A stretch of DNA of 64,000 bases from Seohaeicola_A nanhaiensis (GCF_042654245.1 NZ_JBHSGI010000024.1:124001-188000), one strand, 5' to 3'; counted from the stretch's first letter, positions 27,283 through 36,783 are shown. The notes: generated by a model not told the origin, from the letters alone. Program-made: numbers and translations.

Positions 27283-28536
27283 ATGCGCTTTTCCGCCCTC
27301 CGCATCCTCAAGGAAGGCCTGACCGGCAACAAGGGCTGGACGCCGCACTGGCGCGACCCGGCGCCCAAGCCGGCCTATGACGTCATCGTCATCGGCGGCG
27401 GCGGCCATGGTCTGGCCACGGCCTTCTATCTCGCGCAGGAACACGGGCTGACCAACGTGGCGGTGCTGGAAAAGGGCTATATCGGCGGCGGCAACGTCGG
27501 GCGCAACACCACCATCGTACGCGCCAATTACAACATGCCCGGCAACTCCGAATTCTATTCCCACTCGCTCAAGCTTTGGGAAGGGCTGGAGGAAAGCCTC
27601 AACTACAATGTCATGCATTCCCAGCGTGGTGTGCTCAACCTGTTCCACTCCGACGGTCAGCGCGACTATGCCGCACGGCGGGCGAATTCGATGATCAACC
27701 AGGGCGACGACGCGATCCTGCTGGACCGCGAGGGCGTGCGCAAGATGGTGCCCTATCTCGACTTCGAGAACGTGCGCTTCCCGATCTACGGCGCGCTCTA
27801 CCATCCGCGCGGCGGCACGGCCCGCCACGACGCGGTGGCCTGGGGCTATGCCCGCGGCGCCGACATGCGCGGCGTCGACATCATCCAGAATTGCGAAGTC
27901 ACCGGCATCGACATCGACAACGGCCGCGTGACCGGGGTGCAGACCACCCGCGGTGCGATCAAGGCGAAGAAGGTCGGCATCGTGGTCGCCGGCCGCTCCA
28001 GCCAGGTCGCCGCCATGGCCGGCATGCGCCTGCCGATCGAAAGCCACGTGCTCCAGGCCTTCGTCACCGAGGGGCTCAAACCCTGCATCGACCAGGTCAT
28101 CACCTTCGGCATGGGCCACTTCTACATCAGCCAGTCCGACAAGGGCGGCCTCGTCTTCGGCGGCGACCTCGACATGTATGCCTCCTACGCCGCGCGGGGG
28201 AACCTGCCGCTGGTCGAACACGTGATGGAGGCGGGCATGACGCTGATGCCGATGATCGGCAAGGCGAAGGTGCTGCGCTCCTGGGGCGGGATCATGGACA
28301 TGAGCCCCGACGGCTCGCCCATCATCGACAAGACCCATATACAGGGGCTCTATCTCGACTGCGGCTGGTGCTATGGCGGCTTCAAGGCGGTGCCGGGCTC
28401 GGGCAACTGCTTTGCCCATCTGGTCGCGCAGGACCGCCCGCATCCGGCTGCCGCGCGCTTCCGGCTCGACCGCTTCCGCACCGGGGTCGGGCTGATGGAC
28501 GAAGAAGGCACCGGGTCGCAGCACAATCTGCACTGA
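27283..28536 (+). CDS. soxB: Sarcosine oxidase beta subunit
   Basis: Beta subunit of heterotetrameric sarcosine oxidase, carrying the catalytic FAD/FMN. The 417-residue product starts MRFSALRILKEGLTGNKGW, typical of SoxB, then the dinucleotide loop YDVIVIGGGGHGLATAFYLA near residue 33, KGYIGGGNVGRNTTIVRANY with the FMN-linking region, and the C-terminal LDCGWCYGGFKAVPGSG. It oxidises sarcosine to glycine, formaldehyde (as methylene-tetrahydrofolate) and H2O2. First gene of soxBDAG. Confidence 0.97.
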   Translation: MRFSALRILKEGLTGNKGWTPHWRDPAPKPAYDVIVIGGGGHGLATAFYLAQEHGLTNVAVLEKGYIGGGNVGRNTTIVRANYNMPGNSEFYSHSLKLWEGLEESLNYNVMHSQRGVLNLFHSDGQRDYAARRANSMINQGDDAILLDREGVRKMVPYLDFENVRFPIYGALYHPRGGTARHDAVAWGYARGADMRGVDIIQNCEVTGIDIDNGRVTGVQTTRGAIKAKKVGIVVAGRSSQVAAMAGMRLPIESHVLQAFVTEGLKPCIDQVITFGMGHFYISQSDKGGLVFGGDLDMYASYAARGNLPLVEHVMEAGMTLMPMIGKAKVLRSWGGIMDMSPDGSPIIDKTHIQGLYLDCGWCYGGFKAVPGSGNCFAHLVAQDRPHPAAARFRLDRFRTGVGLMDEEGTGSQHNLH

Positions 28537-28558
28537 GGCGCGTGATGAGGGCGGATGT

Positions 28559-28580
28559 GAGTATTTGGAAAGAGAAGAAG
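28559..28580 (+). repeat. Degenerate copy of the dispersed GTATTT...GAGAAG element
   Basis: GAGTATTTGGAAAGAGAAG, with AAG following, lies in the 58-base gap between soxB and soxD and runs up to the soxD RBS area. It lacks the hairpin arms of the full copies. Confidence 0.4.
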
Positions 28581-28594
28581 GTGGGGAAGCAGGC

Positions 28595-28855
28595 ATGAGA
28601 CTCCCGTGTCCGATCTGTGGCGAGCGCGACCGGCGCGAGTTCTACTACCGCGGCGCGGCCCTCGCGCTGCACCGCCCCGACCCCGAGGCGGGCGACGCGG
28701 CCTGGGCCGATTACGTCCACCTGCGCGAGAATCCCGCCGGGGTGACGCGCGACCTCTGGTATCACGAAACCGGCTGCTCGGCCTGGATCGTGGTGACGCG
28801 CAATACCCTCACGCACGAGGTCCTCGGCGCCGAACTGGCGGAGACGGCGCGATGA
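28595..28855 (+). CDS. soxD: Sarcosine oxidase delta subunit
   Basis: The 86-residue delta subunit, which binds zinc and helps hold the alpha/beta interface. MRLPCPICGERDRREFYYRG carries the CxxC, and WYHETGCSAWIVVTRNT the His and third Cys, giving the Cys3His set of the family. It begins at the ATG after GGGGAAGCAGGC and overlaps soxA by four bases (ATGA), so translation is coupled. Confidence 0.96.
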   Translation: MRLPCPICGERDRREFYYRGAALALHRPDPEAGDAAWADYVHLRENPAGVTRDLWYHETGCSAWIVVTRNTLTHEVLGAELAETAR

Positions 28856-31779
28856 GACTCGCAAACCGCGGCCAGATCGATCGCAACGCGCCGGTGACCT
28901 TCACCTTCGACGGGGTCAGCCACACCGGCTACCAGGGCGACACGCTCGCCTCGGCACTGCTTGCCAGCGGCGTCCGCCTCGTCGGCCGCTCGTTCAAATA
29001 CCACCGACCGCGCGGCATTCTTACCGCCGGCAGCGAGGAACCCAACGCGCTGGTGACCATCGGGCAGGGCGCCCGGCAGGATCCGAACGTGCGCGCCACG
29101 GTGCAGGAGCTCTACGACGGCCTCAGCGCCCGCAGCCAGAACCGCTGGCCCTCGCTTGACTGGGACGTGATGGCGGTGAACGACCTCGCCGCGCCCTTTT
29201 TCGGCGCGGGCTTCTATTACAAGACCTTCATGTGGCCCAAGGCCTTCTGGGAAAAGCTCTACGAGCCGGCGATCCGCCAGGCCGCGGGTCTTGGCGCGCT
29301 CTCGGGGCTCAACAATCCCGACACATATGAACGCGCCTATGCCTTCTGCGACCTGCTGGTGATCGGTTCGGGCCCCGCCGGGTTGATGGCGGCGCTGACC
29401 GCTGCCCGCGCCGGGGCCGACGTGATCCTGGCCGAGGAAGATTTCCGCATGGGCGGCCGCCTGCTGGCCGAGACGCATGAGATCGGCGGCAAGCCGGGCC
29501 ATCTCTGGGCGGCCGAGGTTCTGGGCGAACTCGCCGCGATGGACAACGTGCGCCTGATGACCCGCACCACCGTCACCGGTGCCTACGATCAGGGGACCTA
29601 TGGCGCGCTGGAACGTGTCAGCCACCACGTCCCGCGCTCGCGCGCGCCGCTCGAATGCTTCTGGCGCATCGCCGCCAGGCGGGCGATCCTCGCCGCTGGC
29701 GCGCTCGAACGCCCGGTCGCCTTCCGCAACAACGACCGCCCCGGCATCATGACCGCCGGCGCGGTGCGGGCCTACGTGAACCGCTGGGGCGTCGCGCCGG
29801 GCAAGGCGGTCAGCGTCTTCACCAACAACGACGACGGCCATCGCACCGCACGCGATCTGGCGGCGGCCGGGGTTCACATCGCCGCGCTGATCGACAGCCG
29901 TCACGACGGACCCGATCTGCCGGGTGTCCACGTCATCAAGGGCGCACAGGTCTGCAACGCCGCCGGGCGCAAGGCATTGGAAAGCATCACCATCCGCAGC
30001 CATCGCGGCGAGGAAAAGCTGCTGACCGACTGTCTCGCCATGACCGGCGGCTGGAACCCGACCGTGCACCTGACCTGCCACATGAACGGTCGCCCCAAGT
30101 GGCGCGAGGACATCCAGGGGTTCGCCCCGGTGCCCGACATGATCCCCGGCCTTCAGGCCGTCGGCGCCTGCAACGCTGCCTTCTCGACCGCCGCCTGTCT
30201 GCGCGAGGGCGCCGAGGCTGGCGCCGATGCGGCCGAGGCGCTGGGCTTCAAGCCAACCGAACCCGACCTGCCCCAGGCCGAGGACGATCCCTTCCGCATC
30301 GCTCCGCTCTGGACGGTCGAAGGGCAGGGGCGCGCCTGGCTCGACTTTCAGAATGACGTCACGGTCAAGGACGTCAAACAGGCCGCGGTCGAGAATTTCC
30401 GCTCTGTCGAGCATATGAAGCGCTACACCACCCAGGGCATGGCCACCGACCAGGGAAAGAACTCGAACGTCGCGGCGCTCGCGGTGCTGGCCGATGCCAC
30501 GGGCCGCGCGATCCCGGAAACCGGCACCACCACCTTCCGTCCGCCCTACAGTCCGGTTTCCATTGCCGCGATGGGGGCCGGGGCGCAGGGAAAGGGCTTT
30601 GCGCCGCAGCGCTTCACCACCTCGCACAAGGCCAGCGTCGATCGCGGCGCGCCCATGATCGAGGCGGGGCTGTGGTATCGCCCCAGTTATTTCCCTGCCC
30701 CGGGCGAAACAAACTGGCGCCAGGCCTGCGACCGGGAGGTGAAGATGGTGCGCGAGACGGTCGGCGTCTGCGATGTCTCGACGCTCGGCAAGATCGACAT
30801 CCAGGGTCCGGATGCCGCCGCTTTTCTCGATTTCGTCTATACCAACACCTTCTCCACGCTGAAGGTCGGCCGCACCCGCTATGGCCTGATGCTGCGCGAG
30901 GACGGCTTCGTCATGGACGACGGCACCACAGCGCGGCTGGGTGACACGCATTTCCTCATGACCACCACGACCGCGGCGGCAGGCGAGGTGATGCGCCACC
31001 TGGAATTTGTCCACCAGTGCCTGCGCCCGGACCTCGACGTGGTCTTCACCAGCGTCACCGAGCAATGGGCGCAGTTCGCCATCGCCGGGCCAAAATCGCG
31101 CGACCTGCTCGACCGGCTGCTCGATACGCCGCTGAACCCTGACGACTGGCCCTTCATGGCCTGCGGACCGGTCACGGTGATGGGCGTCGCCGGGCGGCTG
31201 TTCCGCATCTCCTTCTCGGGCGAACATGCCTACGAAGTCGCGGTGCCGGCGCGCTATGGCGACAGCCTCTTCCGCGAGCTGCTGACCCGCGCCAGCGCTC
31301 TGGGCGGCGGTCCCTACGGGATGGAGGCGCTGAATGTCCTGCGCATCGAAAAGGGTTTCATCACCCACTCCGAGATCCACGGACGCACCACCGCCTATGA
31401 CGTCGGCCTCGGCAAGATGGTGTCCGACAAGAAGGACTGCATCGGCAAGACCATGTCCGAACGCGACGGCCTGCTCGACCCGATGCGCGAGCGTCTGGTC
31501 GGACTCAAGCCGGTCGGTGCGGTCAAGCAGGTCATCGCTGGCGCGCATCTCTTCGAGATCGACGATGCGCCCGTCCGCGAGAACGACAAGGGCTACATCA
31601 CTTCGGTCTGCTACTCGCCGACGCTGGGCCACATGCTCGCGCTCGGTTTCCTGAAGAACGGGCCGGACCGGATCGGCGAAAGGATCAAGATGGTCGACCA
31701 CGTGCGCAAGATCGAGGCGATTTGCGAGGTGGTGCCACCCATCGCCTTCGACCCCGAAGGAGGACGGATGCGTGACTGA
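28852..31779 (+). CDS. soxA: Sarcosine oxidase alpha subunit
   Basis: The 975-residue alpha subunit. Order of parts: an N-terminal ferredoxin-like fold (FTFDGVSHTGYQGDTLASALLASGVRLVGRSFKYHRPRGI), a flavoprotein-like NAD-binding domain with LLVIGSGPAGLMAALTAARAGADVILAEED near residue 165, and from about residue 600 a C-terminal aminomethyltransferase (GcvT-like) folate domain, with VCDVSTLGKIDIQGPDAAAFLDFVYTN and GEHAYEVAVP. It accepts the methyl carbon as methylene-tetrahydrofolate. Overlaps soxD by four bases and soxG by eight. Confidence 0.97.
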   Translation: MRLANRGQIDRNAPVTFTFDGVSHTGYQGDTLASALLASGVRLVGRSFKYHRPRGILTAGSEEPNALVTIGQGARQDPNVRATVQELYDGLSARSQNRWPSLDWDVMAVNDLAAPFFGAGFYYKTFMWPKAFWEKLYEPAIRQAAGLGALSGLNNPDTYERAYAFCDLLVIGSGPAGLMAALTAARAGADVILAEEDFRMGGRLLAETHEIGGKPGHLWAAEVLGELAAMDNVRLMTRTTVTGAYDQGTYGALERVSHHVPRSRAPLECFWRIAARRAILAAGALERPVAFRNNDRPGIMTAGAVRAYVNRWGVAPGKAVSVFTNNDDGHRTARDLAAAGVHIAALIDSRHDGPDLPGVHVIKGAQVCNAAGRKALESITIRSHRGEEKLLTDCLAMTGGWNPTVHLTCHMNGRPKWREDIQGFAPVPDMIPGLQAVGACNAAFSTAACLREGAEAGADAAEALGFKPTEPDLPQAEDDPFRIAPLWTVEGQGRAWLDFQNDVTVKDVKQAAVENFRSVEHMKRYTTQGMATDQGKNSNVAALAVLADATGRAIPETGTTTFRPPYSPVSIAAMGAGAQGKGFAPQRFTTSHKASVDRGAPMIEAGLWYRPSYFPAPGETNWRQACDREVKMVRETVGVCDVSTLGKIDIQGPDAAAFLDFVYTNTFSTLKVGRTRYGLMLREDGFVMDDGTTARLGDTHFLMTTTTAAAGEVMRHLEFVHQCLRPDLDVVFTSVTEQWAQFAIAGPKSRDLLDRLLDTPLNPDDWPFMACGPVTVMGVAGRLFRISFSGEHAYEVAVPARYGDSLFRELLTRASALGGGPYGMEALNVLRIEKGFITHSEIHGRTTAYDVGLGKMVSDKKDCIGKTMSERDGLLDPMRERLVGLKPVGAVKQVIAGAHLFEIDDAPVRENDKGYITSVCYSPTLGHMLALGFLKNGPDRIGERIKMVDHVRKIEAICEVVPPIAFDPEGGRMRD

Positions 31780-32317
31780 CCTGCTTGCCAGAACCGCCTG
31801 CGACGGCCTGCTGCCACTGACGGCCGGAACGGTCACGCTGAGCGAGGAACCCTTCGCCCCGCTCACCTCGCTGATGCCCTACAAGGGCCGCGAAAAGGAC
31901 CTCTCCGCGGCGCTCGAAGCGACACACGGCGTGAAACTGCCCGGCGTGAACCGTTCGGCGTCCAAGGCCGGCACCTCGGTGATCTGGTTCGGCCGCGGCC
32001 AATACCTGCTCATCGGCGCCGAGCCCGGCGCCGCGCTGGCCGATCATGCCGCCGTGGTCGACCAAACTGACGCCTGGGCGCGGGTGCGCCTCGACGGGGC
32101 AGGGGCCGAGGCGGTGCTGGCCCGGCTGGTTCCGGTCGATCTGCGCGCGGCCGTGTTCAAGCGCGGCCATACCCTGCGCAGCCCGCTCCAGCACATGATG
32201 GCATCGGTCACCCGCACCGGCGCCAACGTCTTCAGCGTGATGGTTTTCCGCTCGATGGCCGGGACATTGGTGCATGACCTCAAGACAGCCATGGAAGGCG
32301 TCGCCGCACGCGGCTAA
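31772..32317 (+). CDS. soxG: Sarcosine oxidase gamma subunit
   Basis: A 181-residue SoxG, the small gamma subunit with a fold related to the GcvT family but no cofactor. It starts with GTG at 31772 inside the end of soxA, preceded by GGAGGACGG, giving an eight-base overlap and coupling. Typical segments are QYLLIGAEPG, LDGAGAEAVLARLVPVDLRAAVFKRGHTLRSPLQHM and the closing VFRSMAGTLVHDLKTAMEGVAARG. Last gene of the sox operon. Confidence 0.93.
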   Translation: MTDLLARTACDGLLPLTAGTVTLSEEPFAPLTSLMPYKGREKDLSAALEATHGVKLPGVNRSASKAGTSVIWFGRGQYLLIGAEPGAALADHAAVVDQTDAWARVRLDGAGAEAVLARLVPVDLRAAVFKRGHTLRSPLQHMMASVTRTGANVFSVMVFRSMAGTLVHDLKTAMEGVAARG

Positions 32318-32358
32318 GATGGCGGCCCAGAGGTATGTGAATCGAGGAGCCCGTTGCC

Positions 32359-32658
32359 ATGTTGATCCGCCTGACCCTTGCCGCCGCCCTGCTGGCGGCC
32401 CCCGCCTACGCCGAAGACACCCAGGCCGAAAGCTGCGCCTATCAGGCCCAGGTGGTCGCTGCGATCCAGCAGGCCCGCAAGGACCGGGTCAAGGAACAGG
32501 ACGTGCCCGCCGCCATCGCGGCCACCAACCCGACCTGGCCCGAGAACTACAACGCCGCGATTCCCCTCATCACCCCCTGGGTCTACGAGCAGAAGATGCA
32601 CGACATCCGCCAGAACGACCTTGCCGCCGCCTGGAGCGATCTCTGCAACAAGCGGTAA
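32359..32658 (+). CDS. Small secreted hypothetical protein
   Basis: A 99-residue protein with a Sec signal (MLIRLTLAAALLAAPAYAED, cleavage after AYA) and a short helical mature domain with two Cys (ESCAYQAQVV and SDLCNKR) likely forming one disulfide; the central motif NPTWPENYNAAIPLITPWVYEQKM is seen in unnamed Rhodobacterales proteins. Function unknown. It lies 41 bases after soxG and may be transcribed with it. Confidence 0.75.
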   Translation: MLIRLTLAAALLAAPAYAEDTQAESCAYQAQVVAAIQQARKDRVKEQDVPAAIAATNPTWPENYNAAIPLITPWVYEQKMHDIRQNDLAAAWSDLCNKR

Positions 32659-32869
32659 GTTGCGGACGGCCGGGACGCAGGTGACAAAACGGCGTCCCGG
32701 GCGGCCACTCCGGTCTTCGCCCTTGCATTCTGCGGTCGCCTCGCTTAGGTAGGTGGGGCGAAGCATCTTCTTTCGACCTTCTGTCTCCTAACGGCCTCAG
32801 TAGTTCTTTCGACGACACTGAGCCGGGTCATCGCGTGTTGCGGATGGCACTATACTATGGAGAAACACG

Positions 32870-33076
32870 ATGGCCGCAGGCACCGTGAAATGGTTCAACA
32901 CTCAAAAAGGCTTCGGCTTTATCGCACCGGAACATGGCTCGAAGGATATCTTCGTGCACATCTCCGCGCTGGAGCGCGCTGGCATCCAGAAGCTGGATGA
33001 CGGTCAGAACGTGACGTTCGACATCGAATCCGGCCGCGACGGCCGCGAATCCGCGACCAATCTCGCACTGGCATAA
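32870..33076 (+). CDS. cspA: Cold-shock domain protein
   Basis: A 68-residue single cold-shock domain. RNP1 KGFGFI and RNP2 DIFVHI are intact in GTVKWFNTQKGFGFIAPEHGSKDIFVHISALERAG, with the usual ssDNA/RNA-binding aromatic residues. It acts as an RNA chaperone or antiterminator. The 211-base gap before it (32659-32869) contains the inverted repeat CGGGACG...CGTCCCG (32669-32700 region) and a likely long 5' leader as in other csp genes. A strong terminator follows. Confidence 0.95.
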   Translation: MAAGTVKWFNTQKGFGFIAPEHGSKDIFVHISALERAGIQKLDDGQNVTFDIESGRDGRESATNLALA

Positions 33077-33099
33077 GCCTTTGCGCGATTGACTGAACT

Positions 33100-33140
33100 G
33101 GCGGAAACGGTCCCTCGGCCGTTTCCGCCTTTTCGTTTTT
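33100..33140 (+). terminator. Rho-independent terminator of cspA
   Basis: GGCGGAAACGG (33100-33110) pairs perfectly with CCGTTTCCGCC (33119-33129) around an eight-base loop, followed by TTTTCGTTTTT. This is the clearest intrinsic terminator in the window. Confidence 0.92.
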
Positions 33141-33226
33141 GACGGGCCCATGCCCGTCCCCCGGTCACGTCCCCATCCGGCTGTGCCCACACGCTCGCCT
33201 TCCCCTGTCCGAAAGGAGACTGACAT

Positions 33227-33457
33227 ATGGCCAGACTTTCCAAGACAACCCTTTTCAAGGACGTCCCCCAGCGGTCCGAAACACCGATGGACAAGACGAC
33301 ACGTGCCGCCAAGGAAATCCTTGACCACGAAAAGGAAGTGCGCGAGGGCAAGACCGACCGTCTGCGCAAGGCCCGACTTGCGCACGAGGCGGCGACACCG
33401 TCCGAACCGCCGAAGAAGGCCACGCGCAAGAAACCTGCCGCCAAGGCCGACAAATAA
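33227..33457 (+). CDS. Small basic hypothetical protein
   Basis: A 76-residue soluble protein. The N-terminal 50 residues are helical and charged (TTRAAKEILDHEKEVREGKTDRLRKARLAHEAA); the C-terminus is Pro/Lys/Ala-rich (SEPPKKATRKKPAAKADK) like the tails of nucleic-acid-binding proteins. AAAGGAG lies nine bases before the ATG, supporting translation. It follows the cspA terminator, so it has its own promoter. Function unknown. Confidence 0.7.
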   Translation: MARLSKTTLFKDVPQRSETPMDKTTRAAKEILDHEKEVREGKTDRLRKARLAHEAATPSEPPKKATRKKPAAKADK

Positions 33458-33530
33458 CGCACGTCAGGCGCCCGAAACCGGACGCCCCATGTCATTTCCC
33501 GCCTTTGGTTCCGACAGGAAAGAGTACCGG

Positions 33531-34526
33531 ATGCAATCTACCGAATGGACCCGCATCCTCGCGAGATACCGCGAACCGATCCTGTCGCGCAGCTTGTTCG
33601 AGCTGGCCGTCACCCTGCTTCCCTTTCTGGCGCTCTGGGCGCTGGCCTGGTGGTCGCTGTCCGTCAGCCCCTGGCTGGCCATCGCCCTGGCAATCCTCAA
33701 CTCCGCCTTCCTCGTCCGCCTGTTCATGATCCAGCACGACTGCGGTCACGGCGCCTTTTTCCGCAACCGGCGGATGGGTGACTGGATCGGGCGGACCATC
33801 GGCGTTCTGACGCTGACCCCCTATGCCGTCTGGCGCAAGACCCACTCGATCCACCACGCCACCACCGGCAACCTCGACCGCCGCGGCCTCGGAGACATCC
33901 CCACACTGACGGTGCGCGAATACCGCCAGATGGGATGGATCGGCCGCACCCTCTATCGCCTGCTGCGCAATCCGGTTGTGCTCTTTGGTCTGGTGCCCTT
34001 CTACACCTTCTTCCTGGAACACCGCCTGCCGGTGGGACTGATGCGTTCGGGCTGGCAATACTGGTACAGTGCGCTCGCCACCAATCTCACCCTCACCGTG
34101 CTTCTGGCCGCGCTGGTCTGGCTCGGCGGCTGGCAGCTGGTTCTGCTGGTCTTTGTGCCCACCACTCTATGTGCCGCCATCATCGGCATGTGGCTGTTCT
34201 ATGTGCAGCACCAGTTCGAAGAGACCCACTGGAACCGCGAAGCCGAATGGAACGTCCAGGACGCCGCCTTGCACGGCAGTTCGCACTACGATCTCCCCTG
34301 CGTGCTTCGATGGCTGACCGCCAACATCGGCGTTCATCACGTGCACCACCTCGCCAGCCGTATTCCCTTCTACCGGCTGTCCGAAGTGATGCGCGATCAC
34401 GACATCCTGGCCCAGTCGCAGCGCCTGACGCTGCGCGACAGCTTCGCCTGCGCCCGTCTCCACCTCTGGGACGAGAACAGCCGGCGGCTGCTCTCCTTTT
34501 CCGAGGCCCGCCGCGTCGCGGTCTGA
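33531..34526 (+). CDS. Fatty acid desaturase family protein
   Basis: A 331-residue membrane di-iron desaturase. Three His boxes are present: HDCGHGAFF near residue 69, HSIHHATTGN near 105, and VHHVHHLASR near 270. Hydrophobic pairs lie before box 1 and between boxes 2 and 3. HDCGH with the spaced HxxHH form and the tail GVHHVHHLASRIPFYRL are like acyl-lipid delta-12/omega-3-type desaturases and their alphaproteobacterial relatives. The ATG at 33531 is used because AGGAAAGAG precedes it; an ATG at 33489 would add 14 residues with a poorer RBS. Confidence 0.9.
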   Translation: MQSTEWTRILARYREPILSRSLFELAVTLLPFLALWALAWWSLSVSPWLAIALAILNSAFLVRLFMIQHDCGHGAFFRNRRMGDWIGRTIGVLTLTPYAVWRKTHSIHHATTGNLDRRGLGDIPTLTVREYRQMGWIGRTLYRLLRNPVVLFGLVPFYTFFLEHRLPVGLMRSGWQYWYSALATNLTLTVLLAALVWLGGWQLVLLVFVPTTLCAAIIGMWLFYVQHQFEETHWNREAEWNVQDAALHGSSHYDLPCVLRWLTANIGVHHVHHLASRIPFYRLSEVMRDHDILAQSQRLTLRDSFACARLHLWDENSRRLLSFSEARRVAV

Positions 34527-34536
34527 CTGCCCAGCC

Positions 34537-35961
34537 TCAGTGCGCGATCATCACATGACGCACGGCGGTGTAATCCTCCAGCGCCGACATCGACATGTCC
34601 TTGCCATAGCCCGATTGCTTGAGGCCGCCATGCGGCATCTCGTTGACCAGCATGAAATGCGTGTTCACCCAGGTGCAGCCGTATTGCAGCCGCGCCGAGA
34701 CATCGAGCGCGCGGCCAACATCCCGCGTCCAGACCGATGATGCCAGCCCATACTGGCTGTCATTCGCCCAGCCCACCACGTCGTCGTCCGCGCCGAAGCG
34801 GGTCACGCTGACCACCGGACCAAAGACCTCGCGCTGCACGATCTCATCCGTCTGGAGTGCCCCGGCGATCACGGTCGGCTTGTAGTAAAAGCCGGGCCCA
34901 TCGGGCTGCCCGCCGCCGGTGACGATCTCGATATGCTTGCGCTCCGCCGCCCGCTGCACGAAGCTCGCCACCCGGTCGCGCTGCCGGCTGGAAATCAGCG
35001 GCGGGATCTCGTTGGCCGAATCGTCCGACTGGCCAAAGGCAATCGAACCGGCTGCCGCGGAAAGTTCGGCGACCAGCCTGTCGTAAATCCCGTCCCCGGC
35101 ATAAACCCGGCAGGCCGCCGTGCAGTCCTGCCCGGCGTTGTAGAAACTGAAGGCGCGCAGCCCCTCGACCACGCGCTCCAGATCGGCGTCGTCATAGACG
35201 ATGACCGGAGCCTTGCCGCCCAGCTCCAGATGGGTCCGCTTCACCGTATTGGCGGCGGCCTGCAAGACCTTCTTGCCGGTCGCGATATCCCCGGTGATCG
35301 ACACCATGTCGATGCCCGGATGGTGGATCAGCGCATTGCCGACGCTCGCGCCCTGGCCGACGATCACGTTGACCACGCCTTCGGGCAGGATCTCGGCCAG
35401 CTTGCCCGCCAGTTTCAGCGCCGTCAGCGGCGTCTGCTCGGAGGGTTTCAGCACGACCGTATTGCCGCCGGCAAGGGCAGGGGCCAGTTTCCAGGCCATC
35501 ATCATCAGCGGATAATTCCACGGTGCGATCGATCCCACGACTCCGATCGGGTCGCGCCGGATCATCGACGTATGTCCGGCCAGGTATTCCCCTGCGACGG
35601 CCCCATGCATGTTGCGCACCGCGCCCGCGAAATAGCGGAAGCAATCCGCAATCGCCGGAATCTCGTCGTTTAGCGCGCAGCCGATGGGTTTGCCGCAGTT
35701 CAGCGCCTCAAGCTGGGCAAATCCCTCGGCATCGGCCTCGATGGCATCCGCAATCGCCAGCAGCTTGGCCGACCGCTCTGCCGGCGTGGTGCGCGACCAG
35801 GTGACAAAGGCCTTGCGCGCCGCTGCCACCGCCCGGTCGATCTGCCCCGCGTTCGCCTCGGGCATCATCAGGATGCTCTCGCCCGTACGCGGGTTCAGGA
35901 CGTTTTCCTCGGTCTCGGTCCCGGCCTCGAAGGCGTTCCCGATCAGCATCTTGGTCTGCAT
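34537..35961 (-). CDS. patD: Gamma-aminobutyraldehyde dehydrogenase (PatD/Prr-like)
   Basis: A 474-residue NAD-dependent aldehyde dehydrogenase. The catalytic Cys is in NAGQDCTAACRVY near residue 274 and the general base Glu in HLELGGKAPVIVYDDAD near 240; IAPWNYPLMMMAWKLAPALAGGNTVVLKPSEQTPL is the cofactor site. NAGQDCTAACR is characteristic of gamma-aminobutyraldehyde dehydrogenases, which convert the putrescine transamination product to GABA. Last gene of a minus-strand operon behind an ABC transporter, as in E. coli ydcSTUV-patD, which strongly supports the assignment. Confidence 0.9.
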   Translation of the reverse strand: MQTKMLIGNAFEAGTETEENVLNPRTGESILMMPEANAGQIDRAVAAARKAFVTWSRTTPAERSAKLLAIADAIEADAEGFAQLEALNCGKPIGCALNDEIPAIADCFRYFAGAVRNMHGAVAGEYLAGHTSMIRRDPIGVVGSIAPWNYPLMMMAWKLAPALAGGNTVVLKPSEQTPLTALKLAGKLAEILPEGVVNVIVGQGASVGNALIHHPGIDMVSITGDIATGKKVLQAAANTVKRTHLELGGKAPVIVYDDADLERVVEGLRAFSFYNAGQDCTAACRVYAGDGIYDRLVAELSAAAGSIAFGQSDDSANEIPPLISSRQRDRVASFVQRAAERKHIEIVTGGGQPDGPGFYYKPTVIAGALQTDEIVQREVFGPVVSVTRFGADDDVVGWANDSQYGLASSVWTRDVGRALDVSARLQYGCTWVNTHFMLVNEMPHGGLKQSGYGKDMSMSALEDYTAVRHVMIAH

Positions 35962-35971
35962 GGGTCTCTCC

Positions 35972-36775
35972 TCATTTGCCCTGTCCGGCAACGCTCTCGG
36001 TGCCGCGGGTCAGATAATAGGCGGCCAGGATCGGCAGGAAGGTGACCAGCACCACCACCATCGCCACCACATTGGTCACGGGCCGCTGGCGCGGGCGCAC
36101 CTGTTCCTCCAGCATCCAGATCGGCAGCGTCTGCTGCTGCCCGGCGGTGAAGGTGGTCACGATCACCTCGTCGAAGGACAGCGCAAAGGCCAGCATCCCG
36201 CCGGCCAGCAACGCAGTTGCGATATTGGGCAGGATCACATGCCGGAAGGTCTGGAAGGCATCCGCACCCAGATCCATCGAGGCCTCGATCAGATGGCCCG
36301 ACATCCGCCGGAACCGCGCCACCGCGTTGTTGTAGACCACGACGATGCAAAAGGTCGCGTGCCCCAGCACGATGGTCCAGAAGCTGAACGGGATTTCCGC
36401 CAGGTTGAAGGCCGACCGCAGCGCGATCCCGGTGATGATGCCGGGCAGGGCGATCGGCAGGATCACCAGCAGCGACACCGTCTCGCGCCCGAAGAACCGC
36501 GACCGGCTGACCGCCGCCGCGCAAAGCGTGCCCAGCACCAGCGCCACCACCGTCGAAATCGCCGCCACCCGCAGCGACAGCGACAGCGCCTCCCAGACAT
36601 CCGCCCGGTTCCAGGTCACCGCGAACCACTTCAGCGTGAATCCCGGCGGCGGCCACTGATAGGACTTCTCCTCGGTCGTGAAGGCATAGACGAAGATCAG
36701 CAGCAGCGGCAGATGCATGAACAGCAGCCCCGCACCGGCGGCGATCTTCAGCCCGAGTGAGGCGCGCTCAGCCAT
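35972..36775 (-). CDS. Polyamine-type ABC transporter permease (PotC/YdcV-like)
   Basis: A 267-residue permease with six transmembrane segments. The EAA loop reads HLIEASMDLGADAFQTFRHVILPNIATALLAGGMLAFALSFDEVIVTTF, exactly the PotC/YdcV form. N-terminal helix LKIAAGAGLLFMHLPLLLIFVYAF. It pairs with the PotB-like permease upstream (eight bases apart) to form the membrane channel. Ten bases separate it from patD. Confidence 0.93.
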   Translation of the reverse strand: MAERASLGLKIAAGAGLLFMHLPLLLIFVYAFTTEEKSYQWPPPGFTLKWFAVTWNRADVWEALSLSLRVAAISTVVALVLGTLCAAAVSRSRFFGRETVSLLVILPIALPGIITGIALRSAFNLAEIPFSFWTIVLGHATFCIVVVYNNAVARFRRMSGHLIEASMDLGADAFQTFRHVILPNIATALLAGGMLAFALSFDEVIVTTFTAGQQQTLPIWMLEEQVRPRQRPVTNVVAMVVVLVTFLPILAAYYLTRGTESVAGQGK

Positions 36776-36783
36776 GTCCCGCC

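Noticed and set aside
28762..31866. 1,034-codon minus-strand frame opposite soxA
   Set aside because: Antisense shadow caused by GC-rich third positions; the plus strand encodes intact SoxA.
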